Of a stretch of DNA of 64,000 nt, positions 16,167-25,315 are shown piece by piece. Numbering within the stretch: the stretch's first letter is position 1; each line of letters starts with the position of its first letter. The notes beneath the pieces were generated by a model, which was not told the DNA's origin, ran no database searches, and saw only the letters and a program-made list of their open reading frames with translations. The stretch covers positions 1-64,000 of the forward strand of contig NZ_PXOQ01000019.1 in assembly GCF_003008425.1 (NCBI RefSeq), given 5' to 3'. Made by a program: the position numbers and the translations under genes. Origin of the DNA: Aurantibacter aestuarii (GTDB taxonomy: Bacteria; Bacteroidota; Bacteroidia; Flavobacteriales; Flavobacteriaceae).

Positions 16167-16193
16167 CACGCTTAAAATAAGGCAGCATTTATT

Positions 16194-17993
16194 ATGGCTA
16201 AAATTAAAAACATTGCAATTATTGCGCACGTTGACCACGGTAAAACAACGTTGGTAGACAAAATTATGTACCATTGTCAGTTATTTCGTGAAAACGAAAA
16301 CACTGGAGATTTAATTCTTGATAATAACGATTTAGAGCGTGAACGTGGTATTACCATTACCTCTAAAAACGTTTCTGTAATCTATAAGGATACAAAAATT
16401 AATATTATTGATACACCAGGTCACGCCGATTTTGGAGGTGAAGTAGAGCGTGTATTAAACATGGCAGATGGTGTGTTACTTTTAGTAGATGCTTTTGAAG
16501 GGCCAATGCCACAAACCCGTTTCGTATTACAAAAAGCCATAGACTTAGGTCTTAAGCCTTGTGTGGTTGTAAACAAAGTAGATAAAGAAAACTGTACACC
16601 AGAAGAGGTACATGAAAAAGTATTCGACCTAATGTTCGAGCTTGGTGCAGAAGAATGGCAGTTAGATTTTCCAACGGTTTATGGTTCAGCTAAAAATAAC
16701 TGGATGAGTGACGACTGGAAAAACCAAACAGAAAACATCGAGCCTTTATTAGATATGGTTATCGAGCACATTCCAGAGCCAAAATTACCAGAAGGGAATA
16801 CTCAAATGTTAATTACATCTTTAGACTTCTCTAGCTTTACAGGACGTATTGCTATTGGACGTTTAACTAGAGGTGAATTAAAAGTAGGTCAGAACATTTC
16901 GTTAGTAAAACGTGATGGGAAGATTGTAAAAAATAAAATTAAAGAATTACACATTTTTGAAGGTCTTGGTCGTATTAAAGTAGACGAAGTACAAACTGGA
17001 GATATTTGTGCAATTGTTGGTTTAGAAGGTTTTGAAATTGGAGATACGGTAGCAGATGCTGAAAATCCTGAGGGATTAAAAACCATTGCTATTGATGAAC
17101 CAACGATGAGTATGTTGTTTACTATTAACGATTCGCCTTTCTTTGGTAAAGACGGAAAGTTTGTAACCTCAAGACATATTAAAGACCGTTTAACTAAAGA
17201 ATTAGAAAAAAACTTAGCCTTACGTGTTAACGAAACCGATAGTGCAGATAAGTTTTTGGTTTTTGGTCGTGGTGTATTACACTTATCGGTTTTAATTGAA
17301 ACCATGCGTCGTGAAGGTTATGAATTACAAATTGGACAACCACAGGTAATCATTAAAGAAATTGATGGCGTTAAATGTGAGCCAATAGAAGAAATGACAA
17401 TTGATTTACCTGAGAATGTATCTGGTAAAGCAGTAGAATTAGTAACCATGCGTAAAGGTGAGATGTTAAGTATGGAAGCTAAAGGTGACCGTATGGTTAT
17501 CGAGTTTTTAGTACCTTCTCGTGGTATTATTGGTTTACGTAACCAGTTATTAACTGCTACAGCTGGAGAAGCTATTATGGCGCACCGTTTTAAAGAATAC
17601 CAACCATTAAAAGGTGGTATTCCAGAACGTCAAAATGGATCGTTAGTTTCTATGGAAAAAGGTACTGCAATTCCTTACTCTATCGATAAATTACAGGATA
17701 GAGGTAAGTTTTTTGTAGATCCAGGTGAAGATATTTACGAAGGTCAGGTGATTGGAGAAAATTCTCGTCAGGATGACATGGCTGTAAACATTACAAAAAC
17801 TAAAAAGTTAAGTAACGTACGTTCTTCTGGAGCAGATGATAAAGCTAAAATTGTTCCGGCAATTAAATTCTCTTTAGAAGAAGCTTTAGAATATATCCAG
17901 AAAGATGAGTATGTAGAAGTAACACCAAACTTCTTACGTTTACGTAAAATTCATTTAACTGAAGTAGAGCGTAAAAGAAATAAATCGATTTAA
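16194..17993 (+). CDS. typA: Ribosome-associated GTPase TypA/BipA
   Basis: 599 residues, normal for TypA. Translational GTPase acting in 50S subunit assembly and stress adaptation. Visible: P-loop AHVDHGKTTLVDK (G1), RERGITI (G2), DTPGHADFGGEVERVL (G3), NKVDKE (G4), SAKNNW-like G5, then domain II, an EF-G-like domain (GRGVLHLSVLIETMRREGYELQIGQP begins it) and the BipA C-terminal domain (VPSRGIIGLRNQLLTATAGEA, RQDDMAVNITKTKKLSNVR). Monocistronic with a -7 box at 16159 and a terminator at 18018. Confidence 0.98.
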   Translation: MAKIKNIAIIAHVDHGKTTLVDKIMYHCQLFRENENTGDLILDNNDLERERGITITSKNVSVIYKDTKINIIDTPGHADFGGEVERVLNMADGVLLLVDAFEGPMPQTRFVLQKAIDLGLKPCVVVNKVDKENCTPEEVHEKVFDLMFELGAEEWQLDFPTVYGSAKNNWMSDDWKNQTENIEPLLDMVIEHIPEPKLPEGNTQMLITSLDFSSFTGRIAIGRLTRGELKVGQNISLVKRDGKIVKNKIKELHIFEGLGRIKVDEVQTGDICAIVGLEGFEIGDTVADAENPEGLKTIAIDEPTMSMLFTINDSPFFGKDGKFVTSRHIKDRLTKELEKNLALRVNETDSADKFLVFGRGVLHLSVLIETMRREGYELQIGQPQVIIKEIDGVKCEPIEEMTIDLPENVSGKAVELVTMRKGEMLSMEAKGDRMVIEFLVPSRGIIGLRNQLLTATAGEAIMAHRFKEYQPLKGGIPERQNGSLVSMEKGTAIPYSIDKLQDRGKFFVDPGEDIYEGQVIGENSRQDDMAVNITKTKKLSNVRSSGADDKAKIVPAIKFSLEEALEYIQKDEYVEVTPNFLRLRKIHLTEVERKRNKSI

Positions 17994-18017
17994 TTTTATT
18001 AAATCTTAATTATATCA

Positions 18018-18050
18018 AGAGAAGTGCTATTTTAGTGCTTCTCTTTTTTT
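18018..18050 (+). terminator. Rho-independent terminator after typA
   Basis: Stem AGAGAAGTGCT/AGTGCTTCTCT (11 bp with two G-U pairs), loop ATTTT, followed by a T-run, 25 bases after the stop. Confidence 0.85.
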
Positions 18051-18099
18051 TAGTTTTAAAATATAATCAAGTAACTAAATAAAAACTAACTTAACGCAT

Positions 18100-18327
18100 A
18101 TGGAATTTTTAGGTATATCAGGAGTAGAATGGGTAGGCTATGCAGCGTCACTTGGCGTATTATTATCGTTTTTAATGCGAGATATTAAAACCTTACGATT
18201 GGTTAATTCTGTGGGTTGTTTACTATTTGTAATCTACGGTGTTTTATTAAGTTCTATTCCCATAATCATAACCAATGTGGCTATATTGCTGATTAATTTT
18301 TATTACTTATTTTTGAAAAAGAGTTAA
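18100..18327 (+). CDS. YgjV-family small membrane protein
   Basis: 75 residues, three hydrophobic segments. The pattern WVGYAASLGVLLSFLMRDIKTLRLVNSVGCLLFVIYG is typical of YgjV/SemiSWEET-like half-transporter proteins (PQ-loop-like single triple-helix bundle). Substrate unknown. First of a plus-strand run of four closely spaced genes (12 bp gap to the next). Confidence 0.72.
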   Translation: MEFLGISGVEWVGYAASLGVLLSFLMRDIKTLRLVNSVGCLLFVIYGVLLSSIPIIITNVAILLINFYYLFLKKS

Positions 18328-18339
18328 ACCACTATTTTT

Positions 18340-18537
18340 ATGACTTTACTTTACTTCGATCCAGGATTAGGAGCTATGATTATTCAGGCTTTAGTAGCAG
18401 CAGTAGCGGCAGTTGTTCTGTTTTCGAAAAATTTAATGTTCAAGATAAAATCGTTTTTCGGCTTAATTAAGCATGAAGAAGATGATATGTTTGGCGATAT
18501 CGATGTAAATAAAAAGGAAGACGATACAAGTAACTAG
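18340..18537 (+). CDS. Small membrane protein with DPG motif, partner of methyltransferase and AlkP-like enzyme
   Basis: 65 residues: an N-terminal FDPGLGAMIIQ motif, one membrane helix (ALVAAVAAVVLF), a basic juxtamembrane section (KNLMFKIKSFFGLIKH) and an acidic tail (EEDDMFGDIDVNKKEDDTS). From memory, similar DPG(S/T)GS small proteins occur next to NoeA-like methyltransferases and sulfatase-like membrane enzymes in other bacteria; here the same order is seen (5 bp and 3 bp gaps). Role unknown, probably a membrane partner. Confidence 0.65.
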   Translation: MTLLYFDPGLGAMIIQALVAAVAAVVLFSKNLMFKIKSFFGLIKHEEDDMFGDIDVNKKEDDTSN

Positions 18538-18541
18538 TTTT

Positions 18542-19918
18542 ATGAGTCTAAACGCACATAGCTCTTCTTTTCGAGATCCTTCTGGATTTATTTTTGTAGA
18601 AGATGGACTGGTAAAACGACAAATTAATCCCATCTATTTTGAAACGTATTCGGTATTAAACGAGGCTGATTTTTATAAAAAAGCTATTGAATATGGCTTG
18701 TTAATTCCTCATGAAGAACTTTTTGTTTCTAAAGAGAAAATTATTATTCAACCTGAGCAAATTCCATTTATTACCTATCCTTACGAGTGGAGTTTTAATC
18801 AATATAAAGAAGCCGCATTACTCACTTTAAAGTTTCAGAAATTTGCTTTAGAGCATAATTTTTCGCTAAAAGACGCTTCTGCTTTTAATATAGTTTTCAA
18901 TAAAGGCAAAGCCATTTTTATAGACACATTGTCTTTAGATATTTATAAGGAAAAGACACCTTGGCGAGCCTATAAACAATTTATAACACATTTTTTAGGT
19001 CCATTAGTGTTAGCGCATTATCATGGTGCAGCATCCTTAAAACTAATGAGTAATTTTATAGATGGTATTCCACTATCTATGTTATCTACCATGTTACCTA
19101 TAAGCACAAAGCTTAATCCTTTTTTATATACAAATATTCATTTATTAGCAAAGTTTGAAGCTAAGCACAGTGAGGACTATACAGGAACTTCTAAAACGAA
19201 ACAACTATCTAAAAAAGGACAGTTAAATATATTAGAAGCGTTATACAATTACATTAAAAAATTAACGCTTAAGGAATCTACCGAATGGGGAAATTATTAT
19301 ACAAAAACTAATTATAGTGATGATGCGTTTAAAGAAAAGTCGGTAATAATTAATAATTGGATTTCTAAAATAAACCCTAAAACTTTAATTGATGTAGGAG
19401 GAAATGACGGTACTTTTGTTCGTAAAATTGAGGCACCTTTAGACCTTGCGTTGGTTTGTGATATAGATAATAATGCAGTAGATGCCAATTATAGGCAGAT
19501 TAAAAAAGATAAAGAGTACAATATATTACCGTTTGTATTGGATGTTTTAAATCCAACTGCCAATATTGGCTTTAATAATAAAGAACGATTTTCATTTATT
19601 AAACGTGCTAAACAATTTGCACCAGAGGTCACTATGGCTTTAGCAGTTATACACCATATGAGTTTATCTGGAAATATTAACTTTGATATGTCTGCGCAAT
19701 TTTTTGCTTCATTTTCAAACCATTTAATTATTGAATTTCCTAAGCGAACCGATTCTTGGGTGCAACGTTTGTTAAAGTCTAAAGGAGAATTTGAAACCTA
19801 TTTTGATTTTTATAATGAATCTGAATTTGAGTTGGCTTACCAAAACTACTTTCAACTAGAGAAAAAAGTCGACATAGGAGAATCGGACCGATTGCTATAT
19901 TTTTATAAGCTAAAATAA
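18542..19918 (+). CDS. Class I SAM-dependent methyltransferase (nodulation protein NoeA-like)
   Basis: 458 residues. The N-terminal half (RDPSGFIFVEDGLVKRQINP, KDASAFNIVFNKGKAIFIDTLS) is kinase-like in pattern (a DxxxxNI...xxD loop), and the C-terminal half is a Rossmann methyltransferase with motif I LIDVGGNDGTFVRKI near residue 279 and AVIHHMSLSGNI after it. NoeA-like proteins act on glycans. Co-transcribed with the small DPG protein before and the AlkP-like gene after, with 2 bp between stop and the next start. It probably modifies a surface glycan or lipid-linked group. Confidence 0.8.
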   Translation: MSLNAHSSSFRDPSGFIFVEDGLVKRQINPIYFETYSVLNEADFYKKAIEYGLLIPHEELFVSKEKIIIQPEQIPFITYPYEWSFNQYKEAALLTLKFQKFALEHNFSLKDASAFNIVFNKGKAIFIDTLSLDIYKEKTPWRAYKQFITHFLGPLVLAHYHGAASLKLMSNFIDGIPLSMLSTMLPISTKLNPFLYTNIHLLAKFEAKHSEDYTGTSKTKQLSKKGQLNILEALYNYIKKLTLKESTEWGNYYTKTNYSDDAFKEKSVIINNWISKINPKTLIDVGGNDGTFVRKIEAPLDLALVCDIDNNAVDANYRQIKKDKEYNILPFVLDVLNPTANIGFNNKERFSFIKRAKQFAPEVTMALAVIHHMSLSGNINFDMSAQFFASFSNHLIIEFPKRTDSWVQRLLKSKGEFETYFDFYNESEFELAYQNYFQLEKKVDIGESDRLLYFYKLK

Positions 19919-19920
19919 TT

Positions 19921-21408
19921 TTGAGAGCAGCCGTTTTAAATTTTATAAAAAGTAAAAAAGATAATGTTCTATTAACTGCTTTTTCAGCTGGAGTTTATCC
20001 TTTTTTTAGGTATTTAGATACTCATTTTTATGTCGCAGGTTCACTTAGACATATTATTTTTTTCACATTTTTATGTATTGTATGTCCTATAACTTTAATA
20101 GGCTTGTTTTTTTTGCTTTCTAAAACGTCTAAACTTATTTTAAAATATAAAGGCGTTTTATACACTTTTTTAAACTTAATTACATTTGTAACGCTTATTC
20201 TCATTATTACCTCAGTTTACAACAAGCGTTATATGTTGTTTGCTATATGTGGTGCTTTTCTACTTTCATTTTTAGTATATAAGCATTTAAAAAAAATTAT
20301 TGTTTTTCAATTGATATTTGCAGTAATGCCTTTAGTGGCGTTTTCGACTAAGCTGTTTAAGTCTGTAAAGGATTCCGATAAGTGGTTACAACAAACAGAT
20401 CACATAAAATCTGTTGTCTTCAAAAAAAAACCAAATATTTATGTCATTCAGCCAGATGGTTATGCTAATTTTTCAGAATTAAAAAAAGGCTATTACAACT
20501 TTAATAATTCAAATTTTGAAGACTTTTTAAAGCAAAATAAGTTTAAGCTTTATAATGATTTTAGAAGTAATTATGTGCCTACAGTTTATTCTAATAGTTC
20601 GATGTTTGGTATGCGTCATCATTATTACAAAGCACAATCTCATGCAGAAAATGAAACCTATAATTTTAGGAACATAATTGTAAACCAAAACCCTGTATTA
20701 GATATCTTAAAAGCTAATAACTATCAAACACATTTATTTTTGCAAGAGCCGTATTTTATTTTAGGAAATGAATTAAAAGGATTTGATACTTGTAATATAA
20801 GTTCCAATGAGGTGTCCTATTTCTCAAATGGGTTTGATTTAGATAGAAATATTACTGAAGATTTTGAGGATTTAATTAAGCAAAACGGAAATGATGCGCA
20901 TTTTTTCTTTTTAGAACAATTGCAACCTTGGCACATTAGTAATAATAAACAACAAGAAAATGCTAAGGAAAAAGAACGTAAAGCCTATTTAGAGCGTCTG
21001 GTAGATGCAAACTTGTGGTTGGAAAACATCATATCATTAATTAATACAAACGACCCTAATGCGCTTATTGTTATTGTAGCGGACCACGGTGGGTTTGTAG
21101 GATTTAATTACGAATCGGAATCTAGAACTAAAACACAAGACCGAGATTTAATCTATTCTGCCTTTACATCGGCATTAGCTATTAAATGGCCAGATGATAG
21201 TGCTAAATTATACGACAAAGAGTTAAAAACATCTGTAAATATTTTTAGGACTATATTTTCTTATTTAAGTGAAGACATAAGTTTTTTAGAGCACCTTCAA
21301 AAAGATGATAGTTATTTGATAATAGAAAATGGTGCTCCAAAAGGCGTTTATAAAGTAATTAACGATAAGGATTACATCACTTTTGATAAGTTAAACTCCA
21401 AAAATTAA
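19921..21408 (+). CDS. AlkP-superfamily (sulfatase-like) membrane enzyme
   Basis: 495 residues. Four to five N-terminal membrane helices (residues 10-150), then an exterior catalytic domain: KPNIYVIQPDGYANF (first metal-binding aspartate), YVPTVYSNSSMFGM (probable nucleophile Thr/Ser region) and IVVADHGGFVGF (second metal site, Asp-His). The layout is like LtaS, EptA or phosphoglycerol transferases, which add or remove phospho-head groups on envelope glycans. TTG start at 19921, 2 bp after the methyltransferase stop. The 3' end overlaps the convergent GT2 gene by 4 bp. Substrate unknown. Confidence 0.8.
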   Translation: MRAAVLNFIKSKKDNVLLTAFSAGVYPFFRYLDTHFYVAGSLRHIIFFTFLCIVCPITLIGLFFLLSKTSKLILKYKGVLYTFLNLITFVTLILIITSVYNKRYMLFAICGAFLLSFLVYKHLKKIIVFQLIFAVMPLVAFSTKLFKSVKDSDKWLQQTDHIKSVVFKKKPNIYVIQPDGYANFSELKKGYYNFNNSNFEDFLKQNKFKLYNDFRSNYVPTVYSNSSMFGMRHHYYKAQSHAENETYNFRNIIVNQNPVLDILKANNYQTHLFLQEPYFILGNELKGFDTCNISSNEVSYFSNGFDLDRNITEDFEDLIKQNGNDAHFFFLEQLQPWHISNNKQQENAKEKERKAYLERLVDANLWLENIISLINTNDPNALIVIVADHGGFVGFNYESESRTKTQDRDLIYSAFTSALAIKWPDDSAKLYDKELKTSVNIFRTIFSYLSEDISFLEHLQKDDSYLIIENGAPKGVYKVINDKDYITFDKLNSKN

Positions 21409-22556
21409 CTGGCGTTTTTTAATCCAAGAATACTAAAAAACAAACTAAACAATACAATTTGAGTACCTAATTGCAAACTTATTATAGCAGGAATAACATA
21501 ACGCAATAGCTTTGTAGGTTCTAAATTTGAGAAGTTTGTGGCTTGCCATAAGCTTACACTTATTACGGTAAGGACTATTCCTAAAATAACAAACAAACCG
21601 CCAATAATTAACCCTTTCTCAAGATTTAAAAACTTAAATAGTTTTTGGTATCGGTTACTTTTTGGTAACAAATTATTTTCTACTGCATAAATTTTGGTGA
21701 GTCCATAAAATAGCACAAACTGAAATCCGATAATGATACTTGTAGCGGTATAAAGTAAGGTGTGTACATCTAAAGTTATTGTATTCAATTCTACAGGTTG
21801 AATAATTAATAACGCTGACCCTAAAAATCCAAATATCAATAAGATTAATCCTGGAATTAAAAACAACCAATTTGGACTATACAACAATAAAAAACGTAAA
21901 TGTCTCCAGCCATCCCGCCAAGTATTTAAATGAGGTGGTCGTGTTCTTCCGTCTGGAGATAAAATAGTAGGCACTTCGGCAATACTTAGATTATTTAATT
22001 TTGACTTTACAATCATTTCTGAAGCAAACTCCATTCCTGTAGTTTGTAAGTTCATTTTATAAAAGGCTTCTTTTTTAAAACCTCTTAAGCCGCAATGGAA
22101 ATCGCCAATATTTATTTTAAAAAATAAACGTCCTAAAAAAGAGAGTACAGGATTTCCTAAATACTTATGTAAAAAAGGCATTGCTCCTTTTTTAATACCA
22201 CCTTTAAAACGGTTTCCCATAACCAAATCATAACCTTCACGTAGTTTGTCTACATAGGCTTGCAGGTTTTCAAAATCATAACTATCGTCTGCGTCACCCA
22301 TAATAACATAGGTGCCACGAGCTTCTTCAATTCCACCTTTTAAGGCGTTTCCGTAGCCTTTAGCTTCAACATGAATAACTCGCGCGTTTAAACTTTTTGC
22401 TATGTCCTGAGATCCATCTGTACTGCCATTATCTGCAATGACTACTTCACCATTAATATCATATTTAGCAAAGAAACCCTTAGCTTTTTTTATACAAACA
22501 GCTAACGTCTCTGCTTCATTAAGACATGGCATAACAACTGATAATTCTAAACTCAT
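21405..22556 (-). CDS. Glycosyltransferase family 2, dolichyl-phosphate mannosyltransferase-like with C-terminal membrane helices
   Basis: 383 residues. GT-A domain at the N-terminus: LSVVMPCLNEAETLAVCIKK, VIADNGSTDGS, MGDADDSYDF (DxD-like metal site) and GNRFKGGIKKGAMP. After residue 225 there are four membrane helices of DPM1/GtrB type. It likely charges a polyprenyl phosphate with a sugar for use by GT39-like membrane transferases. Its ATG overlaps the stop of the upstream membrane gene (4 bp), and two GT39-like genes precede it, which fits that role. Confidence 0.88.
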   Translation of the reverse strand: MSLELSVVMPCLNEAETLAVCIKKAKGFFAKYDINGEVVIADNGSTDGSQDIAKSLNARVIHVEAKGYGNALKGGIEEARGTYVIMGDADDSYDFENLQAYVDKLREGYDLVMGNRFKGGIKKGAMPFLHKYLGNPVLSFLGRLFFKINIGDFHCGLRGFKKEAFYKMNLQTTGMEFASEMIVKSKLNNLSIAEVPTILSPDGRTRPPHLNTWRDGWRHLRFLLLYSPNWLFLIPGLILLIFGFLGSALLIIQPVELNTITLDVHTLLYTATSIIIGFQFVLFYGLTKIYAVENNLLPKSNRYQKLFKFLNLEKGLIIGGLFVILGIVLTVISVSLWQATNFSNLEPTKLLRYVIPAIISLQLGTQIVLFSLFFSILGLKNAS

Positions 22557-23827
22557 AGGTTCTTGAATTTTCTTCTAAAAATTAATAGTAAGATGATAAA
22601 TATAGCGAAGTAATTATAAAATAAATAGCGCTGTATAGAATGACAAGCAAATGCAACAATTAATGCATTAGAAATAATTAAAAGTGATAAAAATAATATA
22701 AATGACGTATCGCGTTTGTAGTCTTTTAAAACTTTTACAAAACTCCACAAACAAATAATTAAAATTAGTATTGCATTAATTGGCGACTTAAAGCCATAAA
22801 ATACATTTGTAAAATAAATTAAAATATACGATTTTAAATTTTGTTGAATGTATACAGGCATTACCGCTTTACATGCTATTTCTACATTTATATAACTTGT
22901 AAAGTAATCTTGTTTTTTATAAAAGTAATAATAATTAAAGCCCTGCTCATGTATGGAACTATTACAAATTTGAGGGAAATGATCATGTAAGATTTTATAT
23001 TTTTCTGAACAAGATTTATTTTCATGAGAGGCTAGATATTGAAGAGAATCTACCCGATTGTAAGCTTTTGTAAATATTGCCTTGTAGTCTTTGTTATTTA
23101 TGGCTTTAAGATCTTTTTCTTTAGAAACAAAAAAGGGTTGTGTGATGGCATTAACATAACTAAATGGCGTGGTAACAAAATGCTTATGTAGTAATTTATG
23201 ATAACTTCTATCTAGCAAGTTTGTAAAAACAGGCGTTATAACTAAAATGGTTAAAACAATTAAAGTCGTTTTTGAAAGTAATTTGCGGCGAGATTTAAAG
23301 AAATAAATAAGCGCTACAATAAGTGGAAATATAATAAATTGTCCTCTCGTTAAGCTTAATAGAATTGAAAAAACAGACACAAATAAAACATTTCTTTTAT
23401 TGTTGGTATATAACAGTTTTATAGCATACGCTATGCATAACAAGTAAAGCGGATAAGAAAGTCCTTCGGAACATATATTATTTGCAATCCATAAACTTGG
23501 GTAAAACGGATAAAGTAAAATAATTAAAAGTACAACAGCTTGCCATACGTTTAATTTAAACTGTTTGTATATGTTTTGTGCGAGTTTGTGTACAGCAAAA
23601 CATCCAAATACACCTTGAAATAGCACTATAAATACAGCGTAATTTTCTCCGAAAAATTTACTAAAAACCCGAAGGAAAATAGAATATCCTGGAAACCTAT
23701 AAATTTGCATTTGGAGATAGGTGGTAGTATCCGGAGAAAAAATTGGCTCATATGCCATTACATATATTAGTGTTAATATGCATGCAGGAATACTTATTTT
23801 ATTGTATAAACTCAATCTCTTTAACAC
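22553..23827 (-). CDS. GT39-like multi-pass membrane protein, paralogue A
   Basis: 424 residues, about ten membrane helices. An exterior first loop FSPDTTTYLQMQIYRFPGY carries the acidic residue typical of GT-C transferases, and SEGLSYPLYL and TRGQFIIFP sit in helices. A soluble loop (SYVNAITQPFFVSKEKDL... SLQYLASHENKSCSEKY) follows. GTG start. Closely related to the neighbour at 23886-25184 throughout, so a tandem duplication. Likely transfers a polyprenyl-linked sugar on the outer face of the inner membrane. Confidence 0.75.
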   Translation of the reverse strand: MLKRLSLYNKISIPACILTLIYVMAYEPIFSPDTTTYLQMQIYRFPGYSIFLRVFSKFFGENYAVFIVLFQGVFGCFAVHKLAQNIYKQFKLNVWQAVVLLIILLYPFYPSLWIANNICSEGLSYPLYLLCIAYAIKLLYTNNKRNVLFVSVFSILLSLTRGQFIIFPLIVALIYFFKSRRKLLSKTTLIVLTILVITPVFTNLLDRSYHKLLHKHFVTTPFSYVNAITQPFFVSKEKDLKAINNKDYKAIFTKAYNRVDSLQYLASHENKSCSEKYKILHDHFPQICNSSIHEQGFNYYYFYKKQDYFTSYINVEIACKAVMPVYIQQNLKSYILIYFTNVFYGFKSPINAILILIICLWSFVKVLKDYKRDTSFILFLSLLIISNALIVAFACHSIQRYLFYNYFAIFIILLLIFRRKFKNL

Positions 23828-23885
23828 CTATAATTTTTTAAGAGTTACTAAAATACAACTTATTTAAAGTTGGTAAGAGCTTAAG

Positions 23886-25184
23886 TTAACTGTTTTTAAA
23901 AAATGGAAGTCTTCTGATTAATAATAGCGGTATTATAATAATTGAAAAGTAATTATAAACCAAATACCTGGATATAGAATGGCAGGCAACAGCAACAATT
24001 AAAGCATTGGAAATTACTAACAAAGATGTAAATAAAATAAATCCCGTGTCTAATTCAAACTTTTTAATAACTTTAATAAAGCTCCAAAGTGCTGTAATTA
24101 AAAAAAATAGGGCTATAAAAACGGACCTAAAACCATATATAACATTTGTATAATAAATAGAAATGTAGTTTTTAAAATTATGTCTTATAGAATTAAACAT
24201 AATGGCTTTACAAGCTTCTTCAGTTTTAATATAAGCTTCGGCTCTAGAAAAACCTTTGTTCATATAATAATCTACTCCGCCCATATGTATATTTTGGTTA
24301 CATATAAGTGGGAAATTTTCATGGAAACGCATGTATTTTTCTTCTAAAGAGCCTTCAACTTTACTATTTAATAAATTTAAACTATCGATACGTTTGTAAG
24401 AAAATTTAAAAATTTCTTTATAATCTTCATTTTTAAGTGTCTTGAAATCGTCTTTTTTAGAGACAAATAAAGGTAAAGCTACTGCATTAACGTAACTATA
24501 TGGTGTTTTAACAAAATAACCATGCACCACTTTTCGGTAAGATTTATCAAGCATATTTGTTACAAAAGGAACTAACAGTAAGAGTATTATAACTGTTAGT
24601 TGGGGCTTTTTTCTAAAACGATATCTTTCTTTCAATATAAATATAAAAGCAATAATTATGGGGACTATTACAAATTGTCCTCTAGTTATGGTTAGTGCTA
24701 TTAAAAGAAGTGCTAAAAAATATATTTTATAAAATTGTCTTTGAAATACGACCTTAATAGAATAGGTAATTATTGATAAATATAGTGGGTAGCATATGCC
24801 TTCAGAAGCTACATCATTTGCTAACAAAGGTTTTGTAAAAAAGGGGAATAGTAATAAGAGTAATACACCAATGTTTTGAACAAAGGTCAGTTTAAAAATT
24901 TGATTAAGTTTATTAGTAAATACATGAATAGCAGTTAACCCAAATAAAACATGAATTAGAATAATTATATGTGTGTATAGATTAACACCAAAAATCTTTA
25001 ATAGCACGCGCATAAAAACGGCATAACCAGGAAATCTAGATATTTCCATAACATTATAACTAAAACTGTCATTTCCCAAAACAGGATCTTTTAGCATAAC
25101 AAAAGCAAAAGTTGCTAAATATAGAGCCAAGCTAATGCTGTGCAGCTTTGAGAGTGATGAAACATATTTTCTTACCGCAGTCAT
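23886..25184 (-). CDS. GT39-like multi-pass membrane protein, paralogue B
   Basis: 432 residues, same layout as paralogue A: NDSFSYNVMEISRFPGYAVF, SEGICYPLYL, TRGQFVIVP, MLDKSYRKVVHGYFVKTPYS and NALIVAVACHSISRYLVYN. It shares the HGYFVKTPYSYVNA and VSKK..DF loops. 58 bp gap to paralogue A. ATG at 25184; the upstream gap of 131 bp is shared with the divergent GT39-like gene at 25316. Probably a GT-C glycosyltransferase for the local glycan; the acceptor is unknown. Confidence 0.75.
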   Translation of the reverse strand: MTAVRKYVSSLSKLHSISLALYLATFAFVMLKDPVLGNDSFSYNVMEISRFPGYAVFMRVLLKIFGVNLYTHIIILIHVLFGLTAIHVFTNKLNQIFKLTFVQNIGVLLLLLFPFFTKPLLANDVASEGICYPLYLSIITYSIKVVFQRQFYKIYFLALLLIALTITRGQFVIVPIIIAFIFILKERYRFRKKPQLTVIILLLLVPFVTNMLDKSYRKVVHGYFVKTPYSYVNAVALPLFVSKKDDFKTLKNEDYKEIFKFSYKRIDSLNLLNSKVEGSLEEKYMRFHENFPLICNQNIHMGGVDYYMNKGFSRAEAYIKTEEACKAIMFNSIRHNFKNYISIYYTNVIYGFRSVFIALFFLITALWSFIKVIKKFELDTGFILFTSLLVISNALIVAVACHSISRYLVYNYFSIIIIPLLLIRRLPFFKNS

Positions 25185-25315
25185 TCCATAAGAATTTCTT
25201 CAAAAATACAATTATTAATTCTACTCGTTAATCCTAGTTAGGTTCTATTTTCCTTAAAACATAGCTGTAATTTAAATCTAGATTATTGTACCTTTTCACC
25301 TTAATTTAATTTCTA

